Below the pieces are notes generated by a model. It worked only from the letters and a program-made list of their open reading frames with translations. It searched no databases and was not told the DNA's origin. A program made the position numbers and the translations under genes. A stretch of 64,000 nt of DNA from Anaerococcus mediterraneensis. Lineage in GTDB: Bacteria > Bacillota > Clostridia > Tissierellales > Peptoniphilaceae. The DNA lies in the NCBI RefSeq assembly GCF_900128415.1, contig NZ_LT635772.1:1364001-1428000 (forward strand), read 5' to 3'. Below, in pieces: positions 28,355-38,872 of the stretch (the stretch's first letter is position 1; each line of letters starts with the position of its first letter).

Positions 28355-29273
28355 TATTTGCCTCCAAAAGTTTTAATATAAGGGCCATTCTAACATACAT
28401 TCCAAATTTAACCTGGTTAAAATAAACTGCCCTTGGATCAGAGTCTACTTCTTTTGCAATCTCATTTACCCTTGGTAGTGGATGCATTACAATCATATCA
28501 GATTTTGCCATGTTCATCTTTTCTTTATTTAGTAGGTAAGAATCTTTTAGTCTTGTGTACTGGGCATCAGAATAAAATCTTTCTTTTTGGATCCTTGTCA
28601 TATAAAGTATATCAACCTTGTCCATAACCTCATCTAGGCTTCTAACTTCTTCATATTCTGAGTCTTCATCAAAAACTTCTTCTTTTACATATTGAGGAAG
28701 CTTTAGCTCATCAGGTGATATTAGGATAAATTTATTATTTGAAAAAAGGTTTAAAACTTTAATCAAGGAGTGGACTGTCCTTCCATATTTTAAATCTCCG
28801 CAAATACCAATTACGTGGTCATCAAGTTTATCTTTGTAGTTTGATATTGTCAAAATATCAGTAAGGGTTTGGGTTGGATGTTGGTGGCCACCATCTCCTG
28901 CATTAATTATAGGGCAATCAGCAGCAAGACTTGCTAAATATGCAGCTCCTTCTTGGGGATGACGCATAGCTATTATGTCTGCATATTGGCTTACAGTCTT
29001 GACTGTGTCTTGGAGACTTTCACCTTTTGTAGCTGAAGATACATTTGCATCAGAAAAACCAACTACTGATCCGCCTAACCTAAGCATAGCAGATTCAAAT
29101 GATAATCTTGTCCTGGTTGAAGGCTCAAAAAAAAGAGTCCCTAAAATTTTTCCATCAGCACAATGAGAAAAATCTGCAGGACTCTTATAAATATCATTTC
29201 CTAATTTAATTATTTCTAATAAATCTTCTTTTGTCAAATCATACGAATTTAATAAATTTTTTATCGAAATCAT
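28347..29273 (-). CDS. pyrB: Aspartate carbamoyltransferase catalytic subunit
   Basis: Condenses carbamoyl phosphate and aspartate. The carbamoyl-phosphate loop [13 protein letters not shown] is present, followed by [20 protein letters not shown] and HPLPRVNEI. 308 residues. It leads pyrBICFKDE, with CCAAGGAGAGG just before the ATG. No carAB is nearby. Confidence 0.96.
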   Translation of the reverse strand: MISIKNLLNSYDLTKEDLLEIIKLGNDIYKSPADFSHCADGKILGTLFFEPSTRTRLSFESAMLRLGGSVVGFSDANVSSATKGESLQDTVKTVSQYADIIAMRHPQEGAAYLASLAADCPIINAGDGGHQHPTQTLTDILTISNYKDKLDDHVIGICGDLKYGRTVHSLIKVLNLFSNNKFILISPDELKLPQYVKEEVFDEDSEYEEVRSLDEVMDKVDILYMTRIQKERFYSDAQYTRLKDSYLLNKEKMNMAKSDMIVMHPLPRVNEIAKEVDSDPRAVYFNQVKFGMYVRMALILKLLEANND

Positions 29274-29297
29274 ATACCTCTCCTTGGATTTTTTTAA

Positions 29298-29325
29298 ATT
29301 ATACCAGGAATTTGATATCTGTCAA
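29298..29325 (-). promoter_or_regulatory. Promoter of the pyr operon
   Basis: TTGACA (29320-29325) and TATAAT (29298-29303) with a 16-nt spacer. The predicted leader is under 20 nt, too short for a PyrR-type attenuator. The promoter starts only a few bases beyond the end of the upstream CYTH gene. Confidence 0.75.
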
Positions 29326-29327
29326 AA

Positions 29328-29852
29328 TTATAATTCGTTTATTAGATCAGTTATTGATTTTGTAGTAACCATCTTTGGATCAATATCCAAATCACTTATT
29401 ATTTCATCTATTTTTGATTGGTTAGTAAACTCTATTTCCATATATGGGTGTGGATAGGTCTTTTCATCCCAAATATCTATATCAAACCTTTGTCCCTTGT
29501 ACCTATAGGAGATTCTTTCTTTTTCTCCCTTGTATTGGAGGACTATACCCATTTTATCTAGAATTTTGCTCATAACTACAACAGAGTCAATCTTTACAGT
29601 GTATTCACTATTTATCCTAACATCATCACTATTTTCATGTTCTTTATAGGTTAGTTCGATCGATTTTCTCTCATCATCTATAAAAGTTTCTCTTATCCTA
29701 AGATATCCTGATTCAAACTCACCATCTTTTGGTACAAAGGTATAATTTTTTTGAGTTTCGTGGTTTTCTTTTACTCCACCTTTTTCAATCAGTTTTTCTT
29801 CCATTTCTTTTGGGTCAATACCCAAAACTTTTACTTCTATTTCTCTTTGCAT
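29328..29852 (-). CDS. CYTH-domain protein (triphosphate tunnel metalloenzyme family)
   Basis: The N-terminal EIEVKVLG is the ExExK metal/triphosphate motif. Alternating charged strands (RIRET, IELTYK, RFDIDIW, YMEIEF) form the tunnel fold expected for CYTH proteins such as class IV adenylate cyclases and triphosphatases. 174 residues. The substrate cannot be assigned. It overlaps the metallophosphoesterase gene by one base (TAATG type). Confidence 0.82.
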   Translation of the reverse strand: MQREIEVKVLGIDPKEMEEKLIEKGGVKENHETQKNYTFVPKDGEFESGYLRIRETFIDDERKSIELTYKEHENSDDVRINSEYTVKIDSVVVMSKILDKMGIVLQYKGEKERISYRYKGQRFDIDIWDEKTYPHPYMEIEFTNQSKIDEIISDLDIDPKMVTTKSITDLINEL

Positions 29853-30532
29853 TATTTTATCCTCACTGCTTTAAAATCTATATAGTCGCCTGAAGCGCAT
29901 ACTAAATTTATTCCATCAAAGTTTCCCTCTTTTATTAGCCTATGGCCCTTGCCATGTAAATGTCCATAAATGATAGTATCTACATTATTATCTTTGCAAA
30001 TATAATAAAAATCATTTAAGCAACCATTTACATTTATTGGTGGATAATGAAGGCAAACTATTATATCCTTATCTTTTTTTGAGCTTTCTATAGAGTTTTC
30101 CAACCTAAGCAGCTCTCTTTTATAAATTTTCTCATCATGATCATCAAAATCTCTACTATCCCTAGAAATCCATCCCCTAGTCCCACAGATTATATAATCT
30201 TTTATTTCAAAAGAATTATTTTGCAAAAAATCAATGGTCTTTAGTCCTAGGTTTGATAATTTGTTTAAGGATGTCCACCAATAATCATGGTTACCCTTCA
30301 TCATTATCTTTTTACCTGGCAATTTATCGATCTTTGTCAAATCGATTTTTGCATGGTCCATATCCATAGCCCACGAAATATCCCCTGGTATCAGAACAGT
30401 ATCCTCATCTCTTATATATTTTTTCCAATTTTCAAAAATTTTTTCCTGGTAATTGGCCCATGACGGACCAAAAATTTCCATTGATTTTTCCTCAGTATGA
30501 TCTAGATGAAGGTCTGCTATAGCATATATCAT
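29852..30532 (-). CDS. Calcineurin-like metallophosphoesterase
   Basis: Di-metal phosphoesterase motifs are in order: D-x-H as ADLHLDH (6-12), GDISWAMD, GNHDYWW, then H residues in CLHYPP and YGHLHGKGH. 226 residues, cytosolic. It is in a run of overlapping genes (YhaN-like upstream, CYTH downstream), so it may act on a related phosphoester substrate, but nothing fixes which. Confidence 0.85.
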   Translation of the reverse strand: MIYAIADLHLDHTEEKSMEIFGPSWANYQEKIFENWKKYIRDEDTVLIPGDISWAMDMDHAKIDLTKIDKLPGKKIMMKGNHDYWWTSLNKLSNLGLKTIDFLQNNSFEIKDYIICGTRGWISRDSRDFDDHDEKIYKRELLRLENSIESSKKDKDIIVCLHYPPINVNGCLNDFYYICKDNNVDTIIYGHLHGKGHRLIKEGNFDGINLVCASGDYIDFKAVRIK

Positions 30533-32367
30533 AAGTCCTCCAGATAAATTTTATTTATTTCAATACTTTCAGCATCAAATATTTCTTCTTCTCTTTTATG
30601 ACAGGTAAAATAAATTATTTGATTTTTATCAGATAAATCAAGGAGTATATACAAAGCCTTGCTAAGCCTGTCTATATCGTAATTTATAAAAGCATCATCA
30701 AATATTATGAAACCACCATTTAAAATATCTACTAAAAAAGAAAGTCTCATAGAGAAATTTACTTGATCAAAAAAACCTTGCGACAATTGGTTGACTTCGA
30801 TTATATTGCCATCCATATCCTTTATAATTGTTTTTAAATTTTTATCAAGTTTTACATCATAAGATTTTTTTATAAGGGTATAAATCGTATCCCTAAGCCT
30901 TTTATCAAAAACAGAAAGGTCTTTGTTATTTTCTGCTTCTATCTCCATAATTTTCTTTTTTGCAATATTTATAGCTTTTTTCTCTAGGTCCATATCAGCA
31001 AGTTTTTTTGTCAAATCCCTATACTCATCTCTGATAGATAGTTCGTTTTTGAGCTGATTATCAATTGTAAGAATAGATTTTTCTTTTTGGCTTATATAAT
31101 CTTTTAGATTATTAATATCTTTTTCTAAATCTTTTATTTTCTCTAAGGCAGAAATATTATCATAATTTTCAAAATCAAAATCCATATCTAAATCTTCGAA
31201 AGACCTATCAAGGTCTTGCTTTTTTAGAATTTCTATAACCTCTAGGATATTTTCTCTTTCCAATCTTAGATTTTGATATTTTTTATAATCTTGCCTCATT
31301 TTATTATACTCAGATATTGTATTTACACCAAAATAGGTCAAGTCAATATCATTTGGCTGATTTTTAAAATATAAAAATAAAATGGGAACTATTAGAATTA
31401 GTAAGAAATACTTTTTGCTAATTAATGATAGAAAGATTATAAACAGTGCAAATATTACATAGATATATATATTTTTCCTATTCCCATCACTTATAATTTC
31501 CTCAAAATCATCTTCTTCAAAAGCTCTCAAATAGGAGTATGGGGCAATTTTTTCTTCTATAAATAGGAGTTTATCTGTCCACTCTTTATAAGCCTTGTAA
31601 TTATAATCATTACGTTTTTTATTATAAAACTCATTTTCAAGTTTTAATTCATCCAGTTTTTTTGTTTTAATCTTTAGTTGATCTTTTTTATTATCTAATA
31701 TCTGATAATCTTCTTCAAATTCTTTTTTTAAATCCTTTATTTTAAACAATTCTTTTTCTAAGATAGCTAAGCTTTCCTTGCACTTAGCATAAGGCTTTGT
31801 GTAGGCTCTTTCACTACCAATATCTGCTAACCTTTTATCGAGGATTTCTATAGAATTTTTTATGGAAAAATTGTAGTCTATATCTGAATTATTAATTTTT
31901 TCCAAGATTTTTTTCTTCCTATCTTTACTTAAATCTTGATTTTGAGAAAATGATACATAGGATTTATAAATATCATAATCTATACCAAGAAAATACTTAC
32001 CAGGATAAGATAGATCACTAGGTTTTGTTTCTAAAAATTCTCTGCTAGCAAGATTTTCTATAGAATATTCTCCATTATCAAAATTTCTATAGAGCCTAAA
32101 AAGATCATTGTTTTTTCTTATAAGCATTGTACCAGCGTACTTATAAACAGATTTTGGCCTATATATTTCTCTTTTTTCAGAAAAATTTATACGATTTTTC
32201 CCTTCATCAAAACCATAAAACATTCCTTCAATAAAAGATTTTATAGTTGTCTTTCCTGATTCATTCAGACCGTATATGAGATTAAAATCTTTAGAAAAGC
32301 TTATTTTATTGTCAACAAATTTACCAAATCCTATGAGATGTATCTCTTCTATATAAATCTTATTCAT
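30529..32367 (-). CDS. YhaN/SbcC-like AAA ATPase with central membrane hairpin
   Basis: An SMC/Rad50-like P-loop protein. Walker A is YGLNESGKTTIKSF near the N-terminus, a long coiled-coil is interrupted by two hydrophobic helices (about 305-345), and the C-terminal half has a signature LSQGFFDQVNFSMRL and Walker B GGFIIFDDAF. This matches B. subtilis YhaN. The ATG at 32367 (MNKIYIEEIHL) is preferred over an upstream in-frame ATG because the nucleotide-binding fold begins there. About 612 residues. It overlaps the YhaO-like nuclease gene by eight bases, its expected partner. Confidence 0.85.
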   Translation of the reverse strand: MNKIYIEEIHLIGFGKFVDNKISFSKDFNLIYGLNESGKTTIKSFIEGMFYGFDEGKNRINFSEKREIYRPKSVYKYAGTMLIRKNNDLFRLYRNFDNGEYSIENLASREFLETKPSDLSYPGKYFLGIDYDIYKSYVSFSQNQDLSKDRKKKILEKINNSDIDYNFSIKNSIEILDKRLADIGSERAYTKPYAKCKESLAILEKELFKIKDLKKEFEEDYQILDNKKDQLKIKTKKLDELKLENEFYNKKRNDYNYKAYKEWTDKLLFIEEKIAPYSYLRAFEEDDFEEIISDGNRKNIYIYVIFALFIIFLSLISKKYFLLILIVPILFLYFKNQPNDIDLTYFGVNTISEYNKMRQDYKKYQNLRLERENILEVIEILKKQDLDRSFEDLDMDFDFENYDNISALEKIKDLEKDINNLKDYISQKEKSILTIDNQLKNELSIRDEYRDLTKKLADMDLEKKAINIAKKKIMEIEAENNKDLSVFDKRLRDTIYTLIKKSYDVKLDKNLKTIIKDMDGNIIEVNQLSQGFFDQVNFSMRLSFLVDILNGGFIIFDDAFINYDIDRLSKALYILLDLSDKNQIIYFTCHKREEEIFDAESIEINKIYLEDL

Positions 32368-33367
32368 CCCTGCTCCTATATATAGCATCAAGACCTATTT
32401 CTAGAGCTCTTTTTTCTATATAATCAAGATGTTCTCCAAATTTATTCGAATATTTTTCTAATATTGAATTAGGAAAAAGCTGAACGAGTGATTCTATGTC
32501 ATTTTTTTCTTCTATTTTTAGGTCAATATAATCAGCCCTAATCATACCTATATATTTTTTATCTAAATTTTTATCTAAGGTCAATCTAAGAAAATTGTAT
32601 TTTTGACCTAAGATTGAATTTATATAGTCAACAATTTCATCATCTGAATTAAAATCCTCCGACTCTATTTTTATATCATAAAATTTCATAAAAGATGAGT
32701 TCTTCTCATAGATATGTCCATCCTCATAAAGAATATATCCATAGTCATAAATGTCAGAAAAATCATGAGGCTCTATTGATCCAGAATAATAAATATTATT
32801 TCCAAAATTTTCTCTTTTATGGATATGACCAAGTCCTACATAGTCAAATCCCATATTTTTTAGCTTTCCTATATCCATATTTAGATAAGAAGAATTTTTT
32901 GTATTTATATCACTATGGGCCAAAAGGATATTAAAATAATCCTTATCAAGGCTTATATCATAGTCAAATTCATAATTTATTATCCTATCAGCGTAGGACC
33001 TGCCATAAATCCTTGTATTTCCAAACTCAAAATATTGCCAATCATCTGTTGGAAATATATGGAAATTATCTGGTCTATTTTTTAAAATAGCTTTATTCTT
33101 TGAGTCTATATAATCATGGTTGCCTGCTATATAAAAAATATCTTTGCCAAATTCTTCTATCTTATCAAATAAATCATAATAGTCACTGAGTGTAAAGTAG
33201 TCTCTTTCGTATAGGTCTCCAGAAATCATTATAAAATCAACATCTTTATTTTGTTTTAGGATTGAATAAAAAGATTTTTTATTATAAGTTCTAATAGTAT
33301 CTCCATTTGATACATCAAAGTCAAAATCATCAGACAGGTGGCAATCTGCCAAGTGTATAAACTTCAT
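32360..33367 (-). CDS. YhaO/SbcD-like DNA exonuclease
   Basis: A Mre11/SbcD-type metallophosphoesterase of 335 residues: FIHLADCHLSD (3-13), ISGDLYERD, AGNHDY, LLAHSDI and GLGHIHKRE. Paired with the YhaN-like ATPase, it probably processes DNA ends at the membrane. The start overlaps the histidine phosphatase stop by four bases. Confidence 0.87.
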   Translation of the reverse strand: MKFIHLADCHLSDDFDFDVSNGDTIRTYNKKSFYSILKQNKDVDFIMISGDLYERDYFTLSDYYDLFDKIEEFGKDIFYIAGNHDYIDSKNKAILKNRPDNFHIFPTDDWQYFEFGNTRIYGRSYADRIINYEFDYDISLDKDYFNILLAHSDINTKNSSYLNMDIGKLKNMGFDYVGLGHIHKRENFGNNIYYSGSIEPHDFSDIYDYGYILYEDGHIYEKNSSFMKFYDIKIESEDFNSDDEIVDYINSILGQKYNFLRLTLDKNLDKKYIGMIRADYIDLKIEEKNDIESLVQLFPNSILEKYSNKFGEHLDYIEKRALEIGLDAIYRSRDE

Positions 33368-33933
33368 ATCAGATTTACACTTTCTATGAGTCTCTTCTGA
33401 TCTTTTATATTAAATACTGTTAGGGATCCATTGTCTATCCAAAAGCTTGACCAATTTTCTAAGTCTTTTAAAACCCAAAATAGGGATGCCCTTATAGCAA
33501 GACCATGGCTAAAGCATAATATATTTTTATTTTCCTGACTTTTCTCATCTAAAAACTCGCCTAGCCTTTTTATAAGATCATTTCTTGATTCCCCATTAGG
33601 ATATCTTGTATCAAAATAATGTTTATTTTCTATCTGAAAAAAATCTTTATAATTTTCTCTAACATCTATTAGACTTTGACCCTTAAAATCACCAAAATCC
33701 ATTTCATTTAATCTAGGATCAATTATAAAGTCATTAAAACCTAGATAACTAGCAGTTTCTTGACTTCTTATTAGTGCAGATGTAAAAACTTGGTCAATCT
33801 TATAATTTTCCAAAAGAGATTTTGTTCTATCTAATATATCAAGGTTGTTTCTGTCTATCCTTGTTTCATTTACTGAATATATTTTATTTATATTGGCTTC
33901 TGTCAAACCATGTCTAACTAATATTATTTTCAT
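33364..33933 (-). CDS. Histidine phosphatase family protein
   Basis: A phosphoglycerate-mutase-like fold: LVRHGLTEANINKIY has the catalytic RHG (7-9), MDFGDFKG carries the Glu/Asp region, and CFSHGLAIRA has the second His. 189 residues. Substrate unknown; such proteins are often small-molecule phosphatases. First gene of the overlapping run 33933-29328, with a clean AGGGAGG site before the ATG. Confidence 0.85.
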   Translation of the reverse strand: MKIILVRHGLTEANINKIYSVNETRIDRNNLDILDRTKSLLENYKIDQVFTSALIRSQETASYLGFNDFIIDPRLNEMDFGDFKGQSLIDVRENYKDFFQIENKHYFDTRYPNGESRNDLIKRLGEFLDEKSQENKNILCFSHGLAIRASLFWVLKDLENWSSFWIDNGSLTVFNIKDQKRLIESVNLI

Positions 33934-33974
33934 ATCTACCTCCCTATAATTATAGCAAATATTTAAAATAAGAA

Positions 33975-34003
33975 AAAGACGGCCACAAAAAGCCGCCGTC
34001 TGA
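33975..34003 (-). terminator. Terminator after the FtsX-type permease
   Basis: AGACGGC/GCCGTCT stem (33977-33983 with 33995-34001) followed by T-rich sequence on the minus strand. Confidence 0.8.
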
Positions 34004-34005
34004 TC

Positions 34006-37000
34006 CTATTCTCCACTAGACATAGCCTCTGCCATGTCTATTTTTTTCAATTTTCTGTGTATATATAAAAGTATAATAAGTGATAAAACTAAGGTTATAG
34101 CAGCTGATACTATAAAGCTTATTGGGTGAAGCTTGTATGCAAGCATAATATTCCTTGGAGCTACAAGGGCTATTATATACCTAAAGATCAAATAACCCAA
34201 AATATATCCAAATCCTATACCTAGTAGGGTTAAAAGAAAAATCTCCCTATAGATATAAGAAGTTACTTCTTTAGGATAAAATCCTAATACCTTTATGGTT
34301 GCAAGCTCTCTTTTTCTCTCGCTAACATTGATATCTGTTATATTGTATAGTACAACACTAGCTAGAACTGATGATATCAAGGTTATAACTACTATAACCA
34401 AATTTAGGTTATCAAGAAGAGAATCCATTGATGCGTAGGACTTGCTTGTATTTATAACAGCCAAAACAGAATCAGTATTTTCTAGCTTTTCTATTATATC
34501 ATCAGGGTCTCCCCTAACATAGTTTGCGTTTACTACTAGGTTCTCATTTGATAAGTCTTTATAATAATCTTTTGACAAATACAAATAATCTCCGACATAG
34601 TTTTCAGAAATAGCTCCGATCTTTACTTCTAAGACTTTGCCATCTATATTTACATTTATATTGTCATTTGCTTTTATAGACAATTCCTTACTTGCATTTT
34701 CTGTTAGAACTGCACCAGCCTTATCCAGATCAATAGGATTTTTCTTGTTTTTCCTAAGGCTTACAAAATCCTTAAATTTATCCATATCTTCTGGAATTAC
34801 AACAGAAAGTTCTATTTCACTATTGTCTTTTTTTAATTTTGCCGAGTCATTTTTTACATTTAAATGATCGTAAGTTTTGATCTTCTCATTATAGTCCTTT
34901 TTGTCTTTATCACTCGAGTTTTCATCTAAAATAGCTACAGCTGTATAATTGTGCAGTTCGTGCTGTTGAATAGAAGCAGTATCCTTTAGAGAGTCAATCA
35001 TTGCAAAACCAAAAAATATCAAGGCTGTACAACCTGCAACTCCAAATATGGTCATAAACATCCTAGACTTATACCTAAATATGTTTCTAGATGTGATTTT
35101 TTGCATAAAAGATAATCTCTTCCATATTAGAGGAATTTTCTCCAAAAGAATCTTAGAACCTGATTCTGGTGACTGTCCTTGAAGAAGTCTTGCAGGCAAT
35201 TCTTTGATTGTCTTTTTTGATGTCAAATATACTGTCATAGCAACTAAAACTGATGATAATATTATTGATCCTATTATTGGAAAAATCGAGTTGATATAAA
35301 GTGTTTCTATTATTTCAAAACCTGTTGAGTAGGCATCAAAGATGACCTTTACAATCAAAAACCTACCCAAAATCCCACCTATTAGAGATCCAATTATAGT
35401 TGGTATAAGCCCATAAATATAAAATCTCCTACCTATCATCTTATTAGAGTAACCAAGAGATTTTAGGGTACCATTTATTAGTCTTTGCTCCTGGATATAT
35501 CTTTTCATAGTTGTAATTGTCACAAGCATGGCAACCATATAAAAGAATACTGGAAATACTTTGGATAAAGAGTCCATATTTAACGAATTCTGATAATAGG
35601 TATCTATGCCTTGGTTATCAAAAATACTCTCCACATGGTATTCAGGATCTCTTAGTTTAAGAAGAGCTCCTTTTTTATCTTTTATTTCTGCCTTTCCGTC
35701 TTGTATCTCATCTAGAGCCTTATCCTTATTTGCTTCAAATTCTCTTAGGCCTTTTTCATATTCATTTTTGGAATCGAGCAATTTTTTATAGGCTTCTTCT
35801 AATTTATTTTTACCATTTCTTTTATTGTATTGGAGCTCATCCCTACCTGTAAAATACTGGGTCCAACCTTGATTGATCTCTCTTTGGTTTTTGTCAATTT
35901 CATCCTGGCCAGCCTGTATTTTTGCAAGGCCATCAGACTTTGCTTTATCAAAATCTTGTTTTGATTTATTATACTGATCAAATCCAGCATTTAATTCAGC
36001 TTCTTTATTCTCAATTTGCTTTAATGCTTCAAGTAAGGGAGCTTTTTCCTGGTCGATTTTCATCTGAAAATCTTCTTGATCCAAACTAAGTGGCTTAGAA
36101 TCTAAACCATCTTCACTGGCCTCATCTAATCCAACATTTTCTTTTAAAAACTCCTTAGATTTTTCAGAGGCTTGCTCGTCTATCTTATGCAAAGCATTTT
36201 GTATCTCAATCTTTTTAGCATTGATTTCTTCTTTTGCCTTTGTTAATTCTTTATATTTTTCATCTAAAACTTTTTTGTTCTGGCCAATATTTTTATCAAA
36301 TTCTTCTTGTGAATCCATTAAATTTTGCTTGCCAGCCTCTAGGTCTGCTTGACCTTTTTCTAATTGATCTTTTGAATTTCTAAGACTAGTTTCTGCCTGT
36401 CTAATTTTATTTTCATAATTTGATTTTTCTATTTCATATTGTCTAAAACCATCATCTAATTTCTTTTTTGCATCCGACAAGTCTTTTTCAGTTGTAGAAA
36501 TAGTCTCTTCTGCTTCATTTATATCAACTTCAGCATCAGAGATTTTCTCATTTGCTTCTGTTTTTATTTTGCCTAAGACTTCTTTGGGCCTAAGATAAAT
36601 ATCATCTTCTATTCTGTCTTTTTTTTGACTTATAAATTTTATATAGTCATCAGACGTCTTATCCATTTGATCTGAATCCTTGTATGAGATATTTACCTCA
36701 TTAAACTTATCAGCTGTAAAATTTTTCTTATCTATAAAAGCAAAGCCATCCAGCTCTTTTTTCCCAACAGGAGATAGGTCTTTCATATCTTCCATAAATT
36801 TTTCGCTAGACTTATAAAATCCGACTATTTTATAGCTTGTATTGTTAAGCTTGGAATTTTCTTTCTGATCTTCATTTATATAAGATAAGTCAAGGGTATC
36901 GCCGAGTTTATAATACTTTTTCAAAGACTCGTCTAATATAATTTCCTTGTCTGTTTTTATAGGATTTCCATCTGTTATAAAACTTTTCTCAAAACTATTA

Positions 37001-37317
37001 TCATAGGACTTTAATCTAATAATTTTTTCTTCGTCCATCAAATCGATAGTTTTTATGAAAGAAATCTGATCAATATCCTTATCTTTTTCTAATAAAATCT
37101 TATCTTCAAAATCCATAGGATAGGTTGATCTAACAATTATATCTGGATGTTTGTAGGTATTTAAAGAATCATCTAAGCTTTTTCTCATAGAAGGTCCAGT
37201 TATAACTAGGGCTACTATAACCATCGTAGCAAGCCCAACCATAACCCCTATAGAAAATACTTTTCCTTTTGTTTTTTTAATATCTCTTAGGATATTTTTT
37301 ATATAGGTCTTGTTCAT
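34006..37317 (-). CDS. FtsX/MacB-type ABC transporter permease with long extracytoplasmic coiled-coil
   Basis: A 1,103-residue membrane protein. One N-terminal transmembrane helix (about 19-42) leads to a large external region, of which about residues 245-560 is heptad-rich coiled-coil dense in Lys, Glu and Gln. A first FtsX domain (about 585-720) and a second external domain follow, then a last FtsX domain (about 965-1090) containing ERKRELATIKVLGFYPKEV. This layout is found in mechanotransmitting ABC systems rather than classical importers. It works with the ATPase just upstream (1-base gap). Substrate or partner unknown; control of a wall hydrolase or export of a peptide are possibilities. 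Confidence 0.85.
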   Translation of the reverse strand: MNKTYIKNILRDIKKTKGKVFSIGVMVGLATMVIVALVITGPSMRKSLDDSLNTYKHPDIIVRSTYPMDFEDKILLEKDKDIDQISFIKTIDLMDEEKIIRLKSYDNSFEKSFITDGNPIKTDKEIILDESLKKYYKLGDTLDLSYINEDQKENSKLNNTSYKIVGFYKSSEKFMEDMKDLSPVGKKELDGFAFIDKKNFTADKFNEVNISYKDSDQMDKTSDDYIKFISQKKDRIEDDIYLRPKEVLGKIKTEANEKISDAEVDINEAEETISTTEKDLSDAKKKLDDGFRQYEIEKSNYENKIRQAETSLRNSKDQLEKGQADLEAGKQNLMDSQEEFDKNIGQNKKVLDEKYKELTKAKEEINAKKIEIQNALHKIDEQASEKSKEFLKENVGLDEASEDGLDSKPLSLDQEDFQMKIDQEKAPLLEALKQIENKEAELNAGFDQYNKSKQDFDKAKSDGLAKIQAGQDEIDKNQREINQGWTQYFTGRDELQYNKRNGKNKLEEAYKKLLDSKNEYEKGLREFEANKDKALDEIQDGKAEIKDKKGALLKLRDPEYHVESIFDNQGIDTYYQNSLNMDSLSKVFPVFFYMVAMLVTITTMKRYIQEQRLINGTLKSLGYSNKMIGRRFYIYGLIPTIIGSLIGGILGRFLIVKVIFDAYSTGFEIIETLYINSIFPIIGSIILSSVLVAMTVYLTSKKTIKELPARLLQGQSPESGSKILLEKIPLIWKRLSFMQKITSRNIFRYKSRMFMTIFGVAGCTALIFFGFAMIDSLKDTASIQQHELHNYTAVAILDENSSDKDKKDYNEKIKTYDHLNVKNDSAKLKKDNSEIELSVVIPEDMDKFKDFVSLRKNKKNPIDLDKAGAVLTENASKELSIKANDNINVNIDGKVLEVKIGAISENYVGDYLYLSKDYYKDLSNENLVVNANYVRGDPDDIIEKLENTDSVLAVINTSKSYASMDSLLDNLNLVIVVITLISSVLASVVLYNITDINVSERKRELATIKVLGFYPKEVTSYIYREIFLLTLLGIGFGYILGYLIFRYIIALVAPRNIMLAYKLHPISFIVSAAITLVLSLIILLYIHRKLKKIDMAEAMSSGE

Positions 37318-37318
37318 A

Positions 37319-38020
37319 TTACCACTCTAGATCAGATACAGGGACAGGTCTATCATTTGTGTATGATTTTAAAATTTTACCATCCCTAAGCTCTATAACT
37401 TGGTCAGCCATACCCTTTATAAGTGAATTGTGGGTGATGATAATAACAGTAGAATTTAACTTCCTCGATGCATCCTGGAGGAGTTTTAATATATTTTTGC
37501 CTGTATTATAATCAAGGGCTCCTGTAGGTTCATCACATAAAAGGAGTTTTGGATTTTTGGCAAGGGCCCTGGCTATAGCTACCCTTTGTTGCTCCCCACC
37601 TGATAATTGGGATGGGAAATTATTTTTCCTATCTCCAAGGCCAACCTGGTTTAAAACCTCATCTGCTTTTAGGGAATCTTTTGAAATCTCGCTAGCCAGC
37701 TCTACATTTTCCAGGGCTGTTAGGTTGGGAATTAAATTATAATGTTGAAAAACAAAACCAACATCATCTCTACGATAGGTGGTTAGTTCATTTTCATTTA
37801 AATCGCTAAGGTTTTTGCCATCAATAAATATATCCCCGCTACTAGCCTGTTCCATACCCCCTATAATATTTAAAAGTGTTGTCTTTCCAGCACCAGAAGC
37901 TCCAACTATTATAAGCAGTTTGCCCTCTTCTAGGTCAAAACTTATATTATCATTAGCTAAAATATCTGATTGGCCTGACTTATATTTTTTACTTACTTGG
38001 TTTAATTTAATATAGGACAT
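37319..38020 (-). CDS. ABC transporter ATPase, LolD/MacB type
   Basis: A 233-residue nucleotide-binding subunit with Walker [14 protein letters not shown]-loop FVFQHYNL, signature [15 protein letters not shown], Walker [13 protein letters not shown] and switch His ITHN. It drives the coiled-coil FtsX permease encoded next. It lies 20 bases after thyX. Confidence 0.92.
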   Translation of the reverse strand: MSYIKLNQVSKKYKSGQSDILANDNISFDLEEGKLLIIVGASGAGKTTLLNIIGGMEQASSGDIFIDGKNLSDLNENELTTYRRDDVGFVFQHYNLIPNLTALENVELASEISKDSLKADEVLNQVGLGDRKNNFPSQLSGGEQQRVAIARALAKNPKLLLCDEPTGALDYNTGKNILKLLQDASRKLNSTVIIITHNSLIKGMADQVIELRDGKILKSYTNDRPVPVSDLEW

Positions 38021-38040
38021 AAATTACCTTCTCTTATCTT

Positions 38041-38814
38041 TTAAAAGTTTTTATATTTTTCCCTAACTTCTTTTATTTTGCCACAAGTCATCTTGCCTTC
38101 TGGACAAGGTCCATCTATGCATGATGGGCCTGCATTTGCAAATAAGTTTGGATAAATATTTTTGACTAGTTTTATCATTTCATCAGACATAGCTCTGATT
38201 TCCCATTGGGCTCTGTTGCATGATCTTAGGCTAAAAAAATGTAATAGATTTCTAGCATTCATAGTAAAAACTATTTTTGTCTCACAGGCATTAGGAAATA
38301 CATATCTAGCATCTTCTATAGCCATTTTAGTTGCCATATTTTTTGCACTTTTTTCATCATAGCCCTGGTCTATTAGTTTTTCTAAGTGTTTGTTTGTAAG
38401 TATATCAGTTAACTTATCATAAGCCTCTTGGTCTTTTTCCATAGCCTCTACAAATATCTTTCTAGCTTCAGGATCTTCCTTTATATGAGGAGGAATAATA
38501 TATTCAAAACCATCAAGCTTTACATATCTTTGTGACTGTTGAGAGTAAGAAGCAAGCCTATGTCTAACTAGTTGATGGGTTAAAGTCCTAGATACACCCT
38601 CTACTGCAAAAGTAAATGATATATGCTCAATAGGACTCATATGGCCCAAGCTTACTAACATCTTTATATATTTTGCAATAGATATTGGACTTTGTTTTTT
38701 AGAAATCTCCTCAACACCTACTGGCGAATAGCAAAGTTTGCCAGCCTGAGCAATAGTTTCCTCACCATCTTTTGTATAATTAAGTAATGTAACTTTTAAT
38801 TTTGCTTGACTCAT
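38041..38814 (-). CDS. thyX: FAD-dependent thymidylate synthase
   Basis: Makes dTMP from dUMP with FADH2. The ThyX motif is [26 protein letters not shown] precedes it, and [20 protein letters not shown] is the C-terminal conserved block. 257 residues. AAGGAAGGTGG is upstream of the ATG. It points to dTMP synthesis independent of dihydrofolate recycling. Confidence 0.96.
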   Translation of the reverse strand: MSQAKLKVTLLNYTKDGEETIAQAGKLCYSPVGVEEISKKQSPISIAKYIKMLVSLGHMSPIEHISFTFAVEGVSRTLTHQLVRHRLASYSQQSQRYVKLDGFEYIIPPHIKEDPEARKIFVEAMEKDQEAYDKLTDILTNKHLEKLIDQGYDEKSAKNMATKMAIEDARYVFPNACETKIVFTMNARNLLHFFSLRSCNRAQWEIRAMSDEMIKLVKNIYPNLFANAGPSCIDGPCPEGKMTCGKIKEVREKYKNF

Positions 38815-38872
38815 AAGACCACCTTCCTTTTCTTATAAACATTATACCTTTTATAAAGAAAAATAATTTTAT

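Noticed and set aside
29274..29300. PyrR-binding attenuator before pyrB
   Set aside because: The predicted leader is shorter than 20 nt.
34637..34867. Plus-strand ORFs opposite the permease, pyr and cell-wall genes
   Set aside because: All are complements of strongly supported minus-strand genes and lack ribosome sites.
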